A stretch of DNA of 64,000 nt from Jutongia hominis (GCF_014384965.1 NZ_JACRSW010000011.1:3674-67673); one strand, 5' to 3'; positions 24,324-33,137 are shown, counted from the first letter of the stretch. Made by a program: numbers and translations. Notes: generated by a model from the letters alone, not told the origin.

Positions 24324-25571
24324 TTATCCAAAATACCCATGTGGATGTACTGTGTGTTCTTCTTTTGCATTGACTACCGATAGAATCCTGTCCCGGTACA
24401 TGAGTCCCCTCTGGATACTGTAAAATCCAAATCTTCTGCGTATCTCATCAACCGCTGAATCCATCTTCATCTGCTTTTCACGCTTCTCCACACTTGAGAA
24501 CAAATCAATCTGTTCCCAATAATTATCTGTTACTAAGTCTGCACCTCGGACACCAACACTGCGGATTGGTTTGCTCCAGTTATAGTTTTCCTTAAATATC
24601 TGATAAGCGTATGCAGCTATCTCTCCGGTGATATTCGTTGCGTGGTCAATCTTTTTCTGACGGGTAAAAGAGAATAACTCATTATCCCTGACACTTATCT
24701 CAATCACTCTGCACCGGAATCCATTCTCACGAAGTCTTGCTGCAACACTCTCAGCCAGAATATAAAGAACAATCTTTACATCCTCATCGCATACTAAATC
24801 CTTTGGTGTCGTTGTGCTGTTTCCCACCGATTTGATTGGAGCGTAAGTATTCTCCAGCTTGACAGGTGAATCATCATAGCCATTAGCAAACGACCATAAG
24901 ATACTGCCCATCTTTCCAAGGTGACTGTTAAGCACTTCTTCATCTGCTCTTGCAAGATCACCTATGGTTTTGATACCAAATAATGCAAGCTTTCTGTTCG
25001 TACTTTTGCCAACGTATAGAAGATCTGCCACCGGAAGTGACCATGCCTTCTGCTTAAACTCACTCTTATACATAGTTGTGATTGCATCAGGCTTCTTATA
25101 ATCAGAACCAATCTTTGCAAATATCTTATTGAAAGAAACACCAACACTTACTGTGATGCCAAGCTCTGACTTCATTCTCCCGCTGATTTCCTGTGCAATG
25201 AGCAATCCATCTCCTTTAAGGGAACTGCTCCCTGTCACATCAAGCCAGCACTCATCAATTCCATATGGCTCCTGTCTGTCCGTATATTCTGCATATATCT
25301 CATGTGCCATTCTTGAGAACCGAAGATATAAGTCCATTCTTGGTGAAACAAATGTTATGTCAGGACAGACCTGCTTTGCCTGCCAGAGTGCCATTCCTGT
25401 TTTCACACCGTACTTCTTGGCTGTGTAGTCGGCTGTTAAGACAATCCCATGTCTTGCCTCCGGGTCACCGCCTACTGCCAGTGGCTTTCCTGCAAGCTCC
25501 GGATGATGCAGATGCTCAATCGAAGCATAGCAACAGTTGATATCTGAATGAAGTATTACCCTGTCTCCCAT
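24324..25571 (-). CDS. Y-family (DinB/UmuC-like) DNA polymerase
   Basis: A 415-residue translesion polymerase. Palm motifs: VILHSDINCCYASIEHL (first catalytic Asp, about residue 9) and GIDECWLDVTGS (Asp-Glu, about 102). Finger residues with TADYTAKKYGVKTGM, then the helix-hairpin-helix region GIKTIGDLA and the little finger. The start at 25569-25571 is chosen because AGGAGGTGAT ends four bases before it. Strong promoter and operator upstream. Common in Firmicutes ICEs, where it may help second-strand synthesis or damage tolerance on transfer. Confidence 0.92.
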   Translation of the reverse strand: MGDRVILHSDINCCYASIEHLHHPELAGKPLAVGGDPEARHGIVLTADYTAKKYGVKTGMALWQAKQVCPDITFVSPRMDLYLRFSRMAHEIYAEYTDRQEPYGIDECWLDVTGSSSLKGDGLLIAQEISGRMKSELGITVSVGVSFNKIFAKIGSDYKKPDAITTMYKSEFKQKAWSLPVADLLYVGKSTNRKLALFGIKTIGDLARADEEVLNSHLGKMGSILWSFANGYDDSPVKLENTYAPIKSVGNSTTTPKDLVCDEDVKIVLYILAESVAARLRENGFRCRVIEISVRDNELFSFTRQKKIDHATNITGEIAAYAYQIFKENYNWSKPIRSVGVRGADLVTDNYWEQIDLFSSVEKREKQMKMDSAVDEIRRRFGFYSIQRGLMYRDRILSVVNAKEEHTVHPHGYFG

Positions 25572-25650
25572 CTGCATCACCTCCTGCATTTAATCTGTCA
25601 CTACCATAACCTTTAGTCCAAGTATATGAGTAATGTTTCTTACAGGGCAT

Positions 25651-25695
25651 AGTATAACCCCAAGAATAATCGACTGTCAACGGACACATGTGTCC
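25651..25695 (-). promoter_or_regulatory. Promoter and operator of the polymerase operon
   Basis: Minus strand TTGACA (25675-25680), 18-bp spacer, TATACT (25651-25656). Immediately upstream is a perfect 14-bp palindrome, GGACACATGTGTCC (25682-25695). The half site CGGACACAT recurs after the repressor gene (near 26564). Likely the binding site of the XRE-S24 repressor. Confidence 0.8.
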
Positions 25696-25722
25696 TTTTT
25701 CTCATTATATTGGATTTTTAAC

Positions 25723-25751
25723 TTGAATAATTGGCACTATTGCTATATACT
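25723..25751 (+). promoter_or_regulatory. Promoter of the XRE-S24 repressor gene
   Basis: TTGAAT (25723-25728), 17-bp spacer, TATACT (25746-25751). Divergent from the polymerase promoter, with the palindrome between them. Confidence 0.65.
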
Positions 25752-25806
25752 ATGGAGTGAAAAGAGACATTTGAAATCAACAAAATGAAAGAAAAGAGGC
25801 GTATGT

Positions 25807-26541
25807 ATGTACTCAATCGGAGAAATCATTTCAACATATAGAAAAAAGAAAGGCTTGCTCCAGCAGGATCTCGCTGATGAACTGGCAAAGGAAGGCATTA
25901 CCATTTCCTATAAAGCCATATCCAACTGGGAGAGAAATCTTGCTGAACCAAGCGTTACCATATTTTACAAAGTGTGTAGAATCCTTGGTATTACTAACAT
26001 GTATGAAGCATATTTTGGAGTAAATCCTGCTGATCCTTTTTCATCACTTACTGATGAAGGCAGGGAAAAAGCTATGGACTATATTAATCTGCTCCATGCA
26101 TCGGGAATGTATGAAAAGCAGACTGCTAAGATAATTCCATTCCGAAGCATTGATATTTTTGAAAATGCAGTATCAGCCGGAACCGGTAACTTCCTTGTAG
26201 ACGGACCGAAAGAGACTGTATGTATAGATGAATCTATCTTACCGGAAGATACTACTTTCGGTGTCCGTATTAGTGGTGACAGTATGGAACCTGAATTCCA
26301 CGATGGTCAGATTGCATGGGTATTACAGCAGGAATCTGTTGCTAATGGAGAAATCGGCATCTTCGCTCTAAACGGAGAAGCCTATATTAAGAAATTACAA
26401 AACGATAAAGACGGAATTTTCCTTATCTCACTCAATGAAAAGTATGCACCTATCAAGGTTAGTGAAAATGACCGCTTAGACATATTTGGAAAAGTTCTTG
26501 GAAAATCTGATGTTTTTGCTATTACAGGACATTGCCGATAA
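25807..26541 (+). CDS. XRE-S24 LexA-like autocleavable repressor
   Basis: A 244-residue phage-CI-like protein. N-terminal Cro/CI helix-turn-helix (residues 5-65) and C-terminal S24 peptidase domain with the nucleophile in ISGDSMEPEFHDGQ (Ser about 159) and the general base in EAYIKKL (Lys about 196). The Ala-Gly pair of a cleavage site is seen in AVSAGTGNF (about 117). Start after GAAAAGAGG. It faces the polymerase operon across GGACACATGTGTCC. RecA-stimulated self-cleavage releasing the polymerase operon on DNA damage is the expected mechanism (inference from family). Confidence 0.88.
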   Translation: MYSIGEIISTYRKKKGLLQQDLADELAKEGITISYKAISNWERNLAEPSVTIFYKVCRILGITNMYEAYFGVNPADPFSSLTDEGREKAMDYINLLHASGMYEKQTAKIIPFRSIDIFENAVSAGTGNFLVDGPKETVCIDESILPEDTTFGVRISGDSMEPEFHDGQIAWVLQQESVANGEIGIFALNGEAYIKKLQNDKDGIFLISLNEKYAPIKVSENDRLDIFGKVLGKSDVFAITGHCR

Positions 26542-26633
26542 AATTACAAGTCCTTTTTATCGGACACATTATTATGCATAATTGACAATAAAACAATAAG
26601 AAAATATCTATAGAACTGAAAGAAGGGATCTTT

Positions 26634-26834
26634 ATGGCGGTTACCAATAATATCAGAGAAATCCGTGAACAGCGAGGCATTTACCAGGATGACCTTGCCG
26701 CTGCTATTGGATACAGCACCAAAACTGTCGGCAGGATAGAGCGTGGGGACAGTACCCCATCAGCCGAATTTATGCTGCGGATATCAAAATACTTTAATAT
26801 GCTGGTGGAAGATGTATTCCACGTGGAAGATTGA
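26634..26834 (+). CDS. Small XRE-family regulator
   Basis: A 66-residue protein that is almost only a Cro-type helix-turn-helix (NIREIREQRGIYQDDLAAAI, TKTVGRIERGDSTPSAEF), as in YgzD/immR-like proteins. Start after GAAAGAAGG. A TTGACA at about 26581 may be its -35 element. Confidence 0.75.
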   Translation: MAVTNNIREIREQRGIYQDDLAAAIGYSTKTVGRIERGDSTPSAEFMLRISKYFNMLVEDVFHVED

Positions 26835-26917
26835 GTCGGAGCGGCAATCCGGTTCACCTTCTATTTTGGACAGCTTTTCATGTCCTTATCAACAACTATA
26901 GTTTTTTTGATAAATGC

Positions 26918-26948
26918 TTGACTGTAAACCTTGTTTATAGCTTATTAT
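26918..26948 (+). promoter_or_regulatory. MerR-type promoter with 19-bp spacer
   Basis: TTGACT (26918-26923), 19-bp spacer, TATTAT (26943-26948). The long spacer contains an inverted GTAAAC...GTTTAT. Long spacers with an internal dyad are the hallmark of promoters activated by MerR-family proteins, so this gene is probably autoregulated. Confidence 0.7.
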
Positions 26949-26984
26949 TAAGTAAAATAGAGTTGCTCGAAAGGAGGGCATAAT

Positions 26985-27830
26985 ATGACTATAAAAGACG
27001 TAGAAGAGCGAACCGGTTTATCCCGTTCTAATATCCGTTTTTATGAAAAGGAAAAACTTATTGAGCCTTCGAGAAATGAAAGTAATGGTTATAGAGATTA
27101 TTCTGAAAATGATGTGGAAAATATAAAGAAGATTGCATATCTACGTACATTGGGAATTTCTATTGAAGATATACGAAATATTATATCCGAAAAAGTAACA
27201 TTGCAGGAAATGCTTGAGAAGCAAAAGGAAGTATTAAAAAATCAGATTACTGATTTGAATAAGGCAATACTCATGTGCGAAAAAATGCTGGATGAAGAAA
27301 GTATTAGTTATGAAAAATTACAGGTAGAACAGTATGTAACAGATTTTCATGACTATTGGAAAGATAATCGAACTGTTTTCAAACTGGATTCAGTCAGCTT
27401 TTTGTATATATGGGGAAGTATGCTTACCTGGACTATGATTACCGCACTATGCTTGATTATTGGGGCTTTGTCTTATTCTAAGTTGCCGACAGAAATTCCA
27501 GTACAATGGAGTAAAGGAGTGGCAACATCCCTAGTTAATAAAAACTGGATTTTTATTTGTCCTGTTATATGTATCATAATCCGTTATTTATTAAAACCTT
27601 TTATCTATGCGAAATTGCAGATGAACAATTATTATGGAGAAATTATAACAGAGTATTTGACAAATTATATGTGTTTTATTGTGTTGTCAGTGGAAATCTT
27701 CTCCATACTTTTTACTTTCGGAGTGGTAAAAAGTGTTGTTGTACTGTTATTTGTGGACACGGCAATTTTTATTGGATTGTTAGTAGTTGGTTTGGTAAAA
27801 ATGGATTTGAGAGGGAAAGAAGTTTTATGA
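26985..27830 (+). CDS. MerR-family regulator with membrane domain
   Basis: A 281-residue protein. The N-terminal MerR winged helix (IKDVEERTGLSRSNIRFYEKEKLI, GYRDYSENDVENIKKI) is followed by a coiled coil (about 75-105) and about five hydrophobic segments (140-160, 185-205, 230-250, 255-275). The LPTEIPVQWS segment is the DUF1648-like motif PxxIPxHW. A membrane-anchored regulator sensing an envelope signal is suggested. No partner gene downstream. Confidence 0.75.
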   Translation: MTIKDVEERTGLSRSNIRFYEKEKLIEPSRNESNGYRDYSENDVENIKKIAYLRTLGISIEDIRNIISEKVTLQEMLEKQKEVLKNQITDLNKAILMCEKMLDEESISYEKLQVEQYVTDFHDYWKDNRTVFKLDSVSFLYIWGSMLTWTMITALCLIIGALSYSKLPTEIPVQWSKGVATSLVNKNWIFICPVICIIIRYLLKPFIYAKLQMNNYYGEIITEYLTNYMCFIVLSVEIFSILFTFGVVKSVVVLLFVDTAIFIGLLVVGLVKMDLRGKEVL

Positions 27831-28079
27831 TTCAAATTTTATATTTCAGAAATAACAATAAGATACTATTTTTCCCACGCCTACTATGAAAGCGGCGGCT
27901 ATGAGATAGAAATTGCATATACTGGCGAATAAAAGAACCGCTGTTGCATGGTTTATTGGCTTCCATGTAGCGATTGAGCTGGGCACATGATACCCAGCTC
28001 TTTTACTATCTACTTTCAACATAAATTTAAAAATCACATATAATTATCCATTAAGTTATATGTAATAACTGTGTAAATC
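27831..28079. other. Intergenic scar region
   Basis: Contains a short plus-strand coding remnant (27874-27932, reading HAYYESGGYEIEIAYTGE then stop) from an unidentified gene, and an inverted repeat ACATATAA/TTATATGT near 28036-28063. No complete gene. Confidence 0.35.
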
Positions 28080-28341
28080 CTAATACAATTTTGCACCTGC
28101 TGGGATTGCGTCATCTAACATTACCAGATTCAGTTTTTCTTCTCCATTTACATTGTGAATTGCAGAAAGAAGCATACCACATGAATCTATTCCCATCATA
28201 GAACGTGGTGGAAGATTTACGATTGCAAGTAAAGTTTTACCTACAAGTTCCTCCGGCTCGTAAAATGCATGTACTCCTGAAAGAATAGTCCTTTCATTCT
28301 CTGTACCATCATCAAGTGTAAATCTAAGAAGTTTCTTACTC
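28080..28341 (-). pseudogene. MetRS-like C-terminal tail, second fragment
   Basis: About 87 codons that align with the C-terminal end of the protein at 18582-19058: SKKLLRFTLDDGT, RTILSGVHAFYEPEELVGK, NLPPRSMMGIDSCGM, DDAIPAGAKLY-stop. The copies differ at many positions, so they come from different strains or genes. No start; upstream DNA is the beginning of a secreted-protein gene. The fragment marks another element boundary of the same kind as 19.1 kb. Confidence 0.8.
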
Positions 28342-28396
28342 TACAGACTGATAAAGCAATCATACATGAAAGCGCTATTACCTTTTTTTTCGTCAT
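28341..28396 (-). pseudogene. Cut 5' end of a secreted protein gene
   Basis: ATG after GTAGGAGGGGCT, then MTKKKVIALSCMIALSVC, a lipoprotein-like signal peptide, before the sequence switches into the MetRS tail at about 28341. It is the third gene of the ABC-transporter operon, lost after 18 codons. Confidence 0.65.
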
Positions 28397-28404
28397 AGCC
28401 CCTC

Positions 28405-29112
28405 CTACATTAAATCTTTGTTTTCAACACCCTGTATGGAGAGAACAGCAAAAATTAGTGATATAATCGTTAATATGACAGGAAATATAGCATTGTTTGC
28501 CAAAGTAAGGTCGCCTATGTTTGCCTGTGTCAGTATAATAAGCAAAAATGAAGATATGATAGTTGCTTTTGACGATTTCATAGCCAAGCCGATAAACAAG
28601 GCAATAAAGCTCATGGTCACTATAACGACTGATTTCAAGATTAGCTGCACATAAAAGCCCAAACTTGCCATGTTAAAATCAAGAGGGAAAGCAGATACCA
28701 TAAATTGTGAACCAAGCAAAATGCACCCGTAAAGTAATAGTTTCGTAAGAACCAAAGCGGAAAAATTAAAAATCCACACCGCAAGCATTTGTGAAATAAG
28801 TATTTTCTGTCGCTTTATCGGATAAGAAAACATTAAATTCATTGTCTTATTCTTGTATGCGCTTACAATAAATGATGAAAGCATGACACTGGTAAATACA
28901 AGGAAAGACATACTTGTAAACAACTCAATAGGCGAAGATATAGTATTATTGCCGGGAGCTGCGTCTGGTACGCCTGTATCCGGGTCGTTTGCGATACCAA
29001 GATAGGCAAGCGCGAACATGAACAGGCAGAGAACCGCCGCCAATATTACAGCGTTACGGATATATTTACTGATGTTATTTTTCTTCCATTCCAGTTTAAT
29101 CAGTTTTAACAT
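28405..29112 (-). CDS. ABC-2 type transporter permease
   Basis: A 235-residue membrane protein with six hydrophobic segments (about 20-40, 65-85, 105-130, 150-170, 175-195, 205-225) and a short periplasmic-type loop (NDPDTGVPDAAPGNN). This is the ABC-2 type seen in bacitracin/lantibiotic immunity exporters (BcrB/LanE/CprB-like). Overlaps the ATPase gene by seven bases. Partner of the ATPase at 29106; regulated by the adjacent two-component pair. Confidence 0.82.
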   Translation of the reverse strand: MLKLIKLEWKKNNISKYIRNAVILAAVLCLFMFALAYLGIANDPDTGVPDAAPGNNTISSPIELFTSMSFLVFTSVMLSSFIVSAYKNKTMNLMFSYPIKRQKILISQMLAVWIFNFSALVLTKLLLYGCILLGSQFMVSAFPLDFNMASLGFYVQLILKSVVIVTMSFIALFIGLAMKSSKATIISSFLLIILTQANIGDLTLANNAIFPVILTIISLIFAVLSIQGVENKDLM

Positions 29113-30029
29113 GATTTCTCCACCTCCCCAGTCATTTTTAGGAAGTAATCTTCCAAAGTTTCCGCTTTTTTGCCAAGAGATATTACCTCAACATCATTCA
29201 AAGCAAGCGTTTTCGATAATTCTTGAGTGGATACATGGCTGTCATAAATGCGGATTTTTTCGTCCTCGATAATCTTAAAATTATCAACTCCAAGTTTTTC
29301 ACTTAACACATAAGCCGCCTTTTTCGTATTGAGTACAGACAATTCAATATAGGCTAAACTCATTTGCTCGATTTCTTTCATGCTGATTTCTTTCATCATC
29401 ACACCATGATTGATTACACCAACAGTATCAGCAATACTTTCAATCTCTGAAAGAATATGACTGGAAATCATAATTGTTATGCCATATTCGGTGCAGAGTG
29501 TTTTCAACAGGTCGCGGATTTGTTTCATTCCCGCCGGGTCAAGTCCGTTTGTCGGCTCATCAAGGATAAGTAACTCCGGCTTACAAAGAATAGCGCGTGC
29601 AATTCCAAGACGTTCTTTCATGCCAAGAGAATAATTTTTAACGGCTTTTCCGGCTGTGTCGGATAACCCCAACATATCAAGCGCATTTTCTATGCTGCCA
29701 TGATTGTAGTACCCCATATATTCACAATGGAGTTTCAAATTTTCATATCCTGTCATGTGGTCGTAAAAGGTGGGAAATTCAATGATACTTCCCATTCGTT
29801 TTAAGACTTCATAGGATTGTGGCGAAAGTGTTTCTCCAAAAATCTCAATGGCTCCACTGGTAGGTTTCCAAAGGTTTGTAATCATCTTCATAACTGTTGT
29901 TTTACCTGCTCCGTTCGGTCCCAAGAAGCCATAGATTTCTCCTTTTTTTATGTGGAGATTAACGTCATTTACAAGATTTCTTCCGCCAATGGTTTTCGTA
30001 ATGTGATTAGTTTGTAAAATGTACTGCAT
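29106..30029 (-). CDS. ABC transporter ATPase, lantibiotic-immunity type
   Basis: A 307-residue ATPase. Walker A GPNGAGKTT (about 37), Q-loop, signature YSLGMKERLG (about 131), Walker B LLILDEPTNGLD (about 151), switch His in MISSH. The C-terminal extension (about 225-300) is the BcrA/LanF type. ATG at 30027-30029 after AAAGGAG; the longer frame lacks a ribosome binding site. Operon: helix-turn-helix protein, response regulator, kinase, ATPase, permease, cut lipoprotein. Confidence 0.88.
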   Translation of the reverse strand: MQYILQTNHITKTIGGRNLVNDVNLHIKKGEIYGFLGPNGAGKTTVMKMITNLWKPTSGAIEIFGETLSPQSYEVLKRMGSIIEFPTFYDHMTGYENLKLHCEYMGYYNHGSIENALDMLGLSDTAGKAVKNYSLGMKERLGIARAILCKPELLILDEPTNGLDPAGMKQIRDLLKTLCTEYGITIMISSHILSEIESIADTVGVINHGVMMKEISMKEIEQMSLAYIELSVLNTKKAAYVLSEKLGVDNFKIIEDEKIRIYDSHVSTQELSKTLALNDVEVISLGKKAETLEDYFLKMTGEVEKSC

Positions 30030-30115
30030 ATTTCTTATCTCCTTTCTACATACCATTGTAGCGGTTTCGATTTTCAAAACTCTTGAATAATCCTTACAAA
30101 TTTCTTTCGCAGTAT

Positions 30116-31057
30116 TTAGTAAGACATTTTTTTTAGTTTGACGCTAAATACCGTCTTTACATTCGGAGTGCTATCTAAAATAATATCCCCACCAAGCTGT
30201 AATGCTAAGTTTTTAGAAATTGTCAGCCCCAAACCATTTCCTTGTATATTACGATTTCGGGAGTCCTCCATAGTAAAAAGGCGGTCAAATACACTGGCTG
30301 CAAAATTTTTTTCAATTCCTTTACCCTTATCAATCACATCAATAAATACTGCATTTTTATCAGTTCTTAAATTTATTCCTAAATATTTCCCGTCTGCTCC
30401 ATACCGAATAACATTAGAAATAAGATTAAATAAAATACGCTGTATAGCTTCTTTATTCCCATGTACATAGACAGATGTTTCCGGTATATCAATATCAACT
30501 TGAAAATTTTTGCTTGTCAGTATTTCGTAAAAATCTAATGTACTTTCACGACAAACCTCACATACATCAATTCTCGACAGTTCTATATCCATATCGCCGG
30601 ACTCTAACTTTGCCAAAGTGAAAAACTGGTTAATCAGTTCCATGACGTTTTCTGCTTTCTGTTCGATTTTCCCTAACATTTCGTCTGTACTTGTCCCATT
30701 GATACGCATAATTTCCAAATATCCCAAAATGACAGTCATAGGTGTCTTTATATCATGTGAAATATTAGAAAGCATTTTTTTAGAAGCAATTTCCGAACGA
30801 CAATAATCTGCTTTTACTTTTAGATGATTTTCCAACAAATGGTTTATTTGTGCAGCAAGTTCCATAAGCTCTTTGTTCTCGGTAAAAACCATTACGCGCT
30901 CGGAGCTGTTTGTATCAGTTATTTCTTTTAGCTTTCCGCTGATTTTTTGTATTTTTTTCTGTATTCCAGTGCGAAAAATAAATTGCTGATACAAAACTGT
31001 TATGAGTAAAATCACAATACAAATAAAAAGGAAAAAAATAATCGTCGGCTCACTCAT
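30116..31057 (-). CDS. Sensor histidine kinase
   Basis: A 313-residue kinase with one N-terminal membrane segment (residues 5-24), a short linker, H-box SNISHDIKTPMTVILGYLEIM (His about 99), N-box FNLISNVIRYG, G1 DKGKGIE and G2 GNGLGLTIS. The lack of an extracellular loop is typical of intramembrane-sensing kinases coupled to peptide-antibiotic ABC exporters. Overlaps the response regulator by four bases. Confidence 0.88.
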   Translation of the reverse strand: MSEPTIIFFLFICIVILLITVLYQQFIFRTGIQKKIQKISGKLKEITDTNSSERVMVFTENKELMELAAQINHLLENHLKVKADYCRSEIASKKMLSNISHDIKTPMTVILGYLEIMRINGTSTDEMLGKIEQKAENVMELINQFFTLAKLESGDMDIELSRIDVCEVCRESTLDFYEILTSKNFQVDIDIPETSVYVHGNKEAIQRILFNLISNVIRYGADGKYLGINLRTDKNAVFIDVIDKGKGIEKNFAASVFDRLFTMEDSRNRNIQGNGLGLTISKNLALQLGGDIILDSTPNVKTVFSVKLKKMSY

Positions 31058-31755
31058 AGCGTATCTCCTAATTTATATCCAATCCCCCAAACTGTTAGAA
31101 TATAACGGGGATTTCGGTTATCGTCCTCAATCTTATTCCTCAATCTGCTGATATGCACATTAACAGCATTTTCATCTCCCAAATAAGCGTCATTCCAAAC
31201 AAGAGAATATATTTGTTCTTTGGTATATACCTTTTTAGGATTTTGTAATAGTAGTTTCAAAATATCAAATTCCTTTGCGGTCAATTCAATATTTTTCCCC
31301 TTTTTAGTAATTGTATAATCGGATAAGTTCATTGCCAAATCTCCGGCAGCCAGTATAGCTGGAGCAGTAACAGACGTATTATCATACTGAGTTGTTCTTC
31401 TTATATTTGCTTTTATCCGGGCTAAGACTTCTGCAACAGAAAAGGGCTTTGTAATATAATCATCAGCACCTAATCCTAAACCTAAAGTTTTATCTGCTTC
31501 GGTATCTTTTGCCGATACAATAATAACAGGAACTACACTATTTTTTCTGATGTACTGCATAACGTCCATACCGCTGATTTTAGGTATCATAAGGTCTAAT
31601 AGAACTAAACTGAATGCAGAAGTGTCAAATTGATTACAGGCTTCCTGTCCGTCAACTGCACAAGTAACTTCATAATTTTCAGTCGTCAAATAATTAGTCA
31701 ACATTTCGCTGATTTCTGTATCATCTTCAATTAGCAAAATCTTGTGTTTATTCAT
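31054..31755 (-). CDS. OmpR-family response regulator
   Basis: A 233-residue protein. Receiver with acidic pocket EDD (about 8-10), phosphorylated Asp in LVLLDLMIPKISG (about 52), Lys in YITKPF (about 102); C-terminal winged helix (INKKGKNIELTAKEFDILKL-like, VHISRLRNKIEDD). Starts at MNKHKILLIEDD; the longer frame is in the neighbouring gene. Cognate kinase follows. Confidence 0.9.
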   Translation of the reverse strand: MNKHKILLIEDDTEISEMLTNYLTTENYEVTCAVDGQEACNQFDTSAFSLVLLDLMIPKISGMDVMQYIRKNSVVPVIIVSAKDTEADKTLGLGLGADDYITKPFSVAEVLARIKANIRRTTQYDNTSVTAPAILAAGDLAMNLSDYTITKKGKNIELTAKEFDILKLLLQNPKKVYTKEQIYSLVWNDAYLGDENAVNVHISRLRNKIEDDNRNPRYILTVWGIGYKLGDTL

Positions 31756-31933
31756 AATTTGCTTTTTTCTCCTTTCTTCTGCCGTCAACAGGTTTTTCTG
31801 CGTCCTTTGGTATCAACCACATATAACCGATTTTTGAAACTCCCGGTATTCTGTTTTCTTTGCAAAGTATCTGTACCCGTCGTTCAGAAATTCCCCATTT
31901 TGCCGCTGCTTCGGGGCAAGACATATATTCCAT
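31748..31933 (-). CDS. Small helix-turn-helix (excisionase-type) protein
   Basis: A 61-residue MerR/excisionase-like winged helix: MEYMSCPEAAAKWGISERRV, ILCKENRIPGVSKIGYMWLIP. Common next to conjugative-transposon cargo operons. ATG after AAAGGACGG; overlaps the response regulator start. Confidence 0.7.
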   Translation of the reverse strand: MEYMSCPEAAAKWGISERRVQILCKENRIPGVSKIGYMWLIPKDAEKPVDGRRKEKKANYE

Positions 31934-32091
31934 AGTCAACCGTCCTTTCCACAAAATCTATATTATAATTATAATCGGATAACCGAATAATATCAAGTGC
32001 GTGATATGCTCTATTTCTATCCATACTATGATGTGTGTAATCATATCTCGAAAAGAAGATGAAATATACAATGTAGTTGGGTGAAATGACT

Positions 32092-32400
32092 ATGAAGCAG
32101 AACAAAGAAAAATTCGATTTTAAGGCTTTCGGGCAAGCCATTAAAGCAGCAAGAAAAGCAAAGGGAATATCACGCAATCAGTTAGCCGACACGCTGAATA
32201 TTGCACCCCGATATATTGCGTCCATTGAGAACAGTGGGCAGCACCCAAGTTTACAGATTTTATATGAACTTGTAACTCTGCTTGATGTATCAGTAGACCA
32301 GTTCTTTTTCCCGGAACGGGAACAGGAGAAGTCCACACGCCGCCGTCAACTCGAAGTTGCCGACTATGGTATCAGCGTTATCTTTGTATATCGCTTTTAG
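32092..32400 (+). pseudogene. XRE-family regulator, 3' end lost
   Basis: About 85 genuine codons: an XRE helix-turn-helix (IKAARKAKGISRNQLADTLN, RYIASIENSGQHPSLQIL) and the linker FFPEREQEKSTRRRQLE typical of conjugative-transposon regulators. From about 32350 the frame runs into antisense DNA of a VirD4 gene and ends at 32400. A deletion removed the C-terminal helix region. Confidence 0.7.
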
Positions 32401-33013
32401 CTGTGACTGGCTCTGCAAAATAATTGAAGCAGAGATTTCCCGGCTTCGTATGGTGGCTATGAGCTTTTCAAACTTCGGTATCTGCCCGATATTTGCAAAC
32501 TCGTCTAACAGGCAGCGCACATGGACGGGCAGCCTGCCGCCGTATTCATCATCTGCCTTGTCGCAAAGGAGATTGAAAAGCTGCGTGTAAAGAATACTCA
32601 CAACAAAGTTAAAGGTGTCATCGGTGTCGCTGATAATGACAAACAGGGCGGTCTTGCGGTCGCCTATGGTGTCAAGCTCCATTTCGTCAGTTTCCATAAG
32701 GTCGCGCAGCTCTTTAATGTCAAAGGGTGCAAGCCGCGCACCGCAGGAAATGAGGATAGAGCTTCTTGTCTTTCCCGCAGATAACAGGAATTTCTTATAC
32801 TGCCGGACGGCAAAGTGCTCCGGGTCTTTTTCCTCCAACCGTTCAAACATGAGGTCAACGGGGGACTGAAATTCCGGGTCGTCCTCGCGGGCTTCACTGG
32901 CATTTATCATTTCAAGCAGCGTCGTGAAGTTTTTTTCTTCCTCCGGGGCTTCGTACCAAATGTAGCCGATAAGGGCGCAGTAAAAGAGCCGTTCCGATTT
33001 TACCCAAAAATAA
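32345..33013 (-). pseudogene. VirD4/TraG-type coupling protein fragment of another ICE
   Basis: About 220 codons from the middle of a coupling ATPase: SERLFYCALIGYIWYEAPEE, FKSPVDLMFERLEEK-like region, SAGKTRSSILISCGARL, LPVHVRCLLDEFANIGQIPK (Walker B), then IRSREISASIILQSQSQLKA. Walker A and the C-terminus are missing; the start and stop are abrupt. It resembles Tn5397/CTn-type proteins rather than the coupling protein at 60692-62887. GC is clearly higher than around it. Confidence 0.85.
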
Positions 33014-33043
33014 CACCAGAGAAAAAAGGCTGTAAAAACAGGA

Positions 33044-33077
33044 ACAGCCAGCCCGAAAGGATTTACGGACTGGCTGT
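33044..33077 (-). terminator. Terminator after the FtsX permease operon
   Basis: Stem ACAGCCAG/CTGGCTGT with a loop of 18 bases, followed on the minus strand by TCCTGTTTTT. Confidence 0.65.
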
Positions 33078-33137
33078 ATCAGCAGAGTGATATTATTTTG
33101 AAATTAACTACCTTTTAAGTGATATCTATACAAAAGA

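Noticed and set aside
27846..28037. A 63-codon minus-strand frame between the MerR gene and the MetRS tail
   Set aside because: No ribosome binding site or recognisable residues; the plus strand of the same stretch carries a coding remnant instead.
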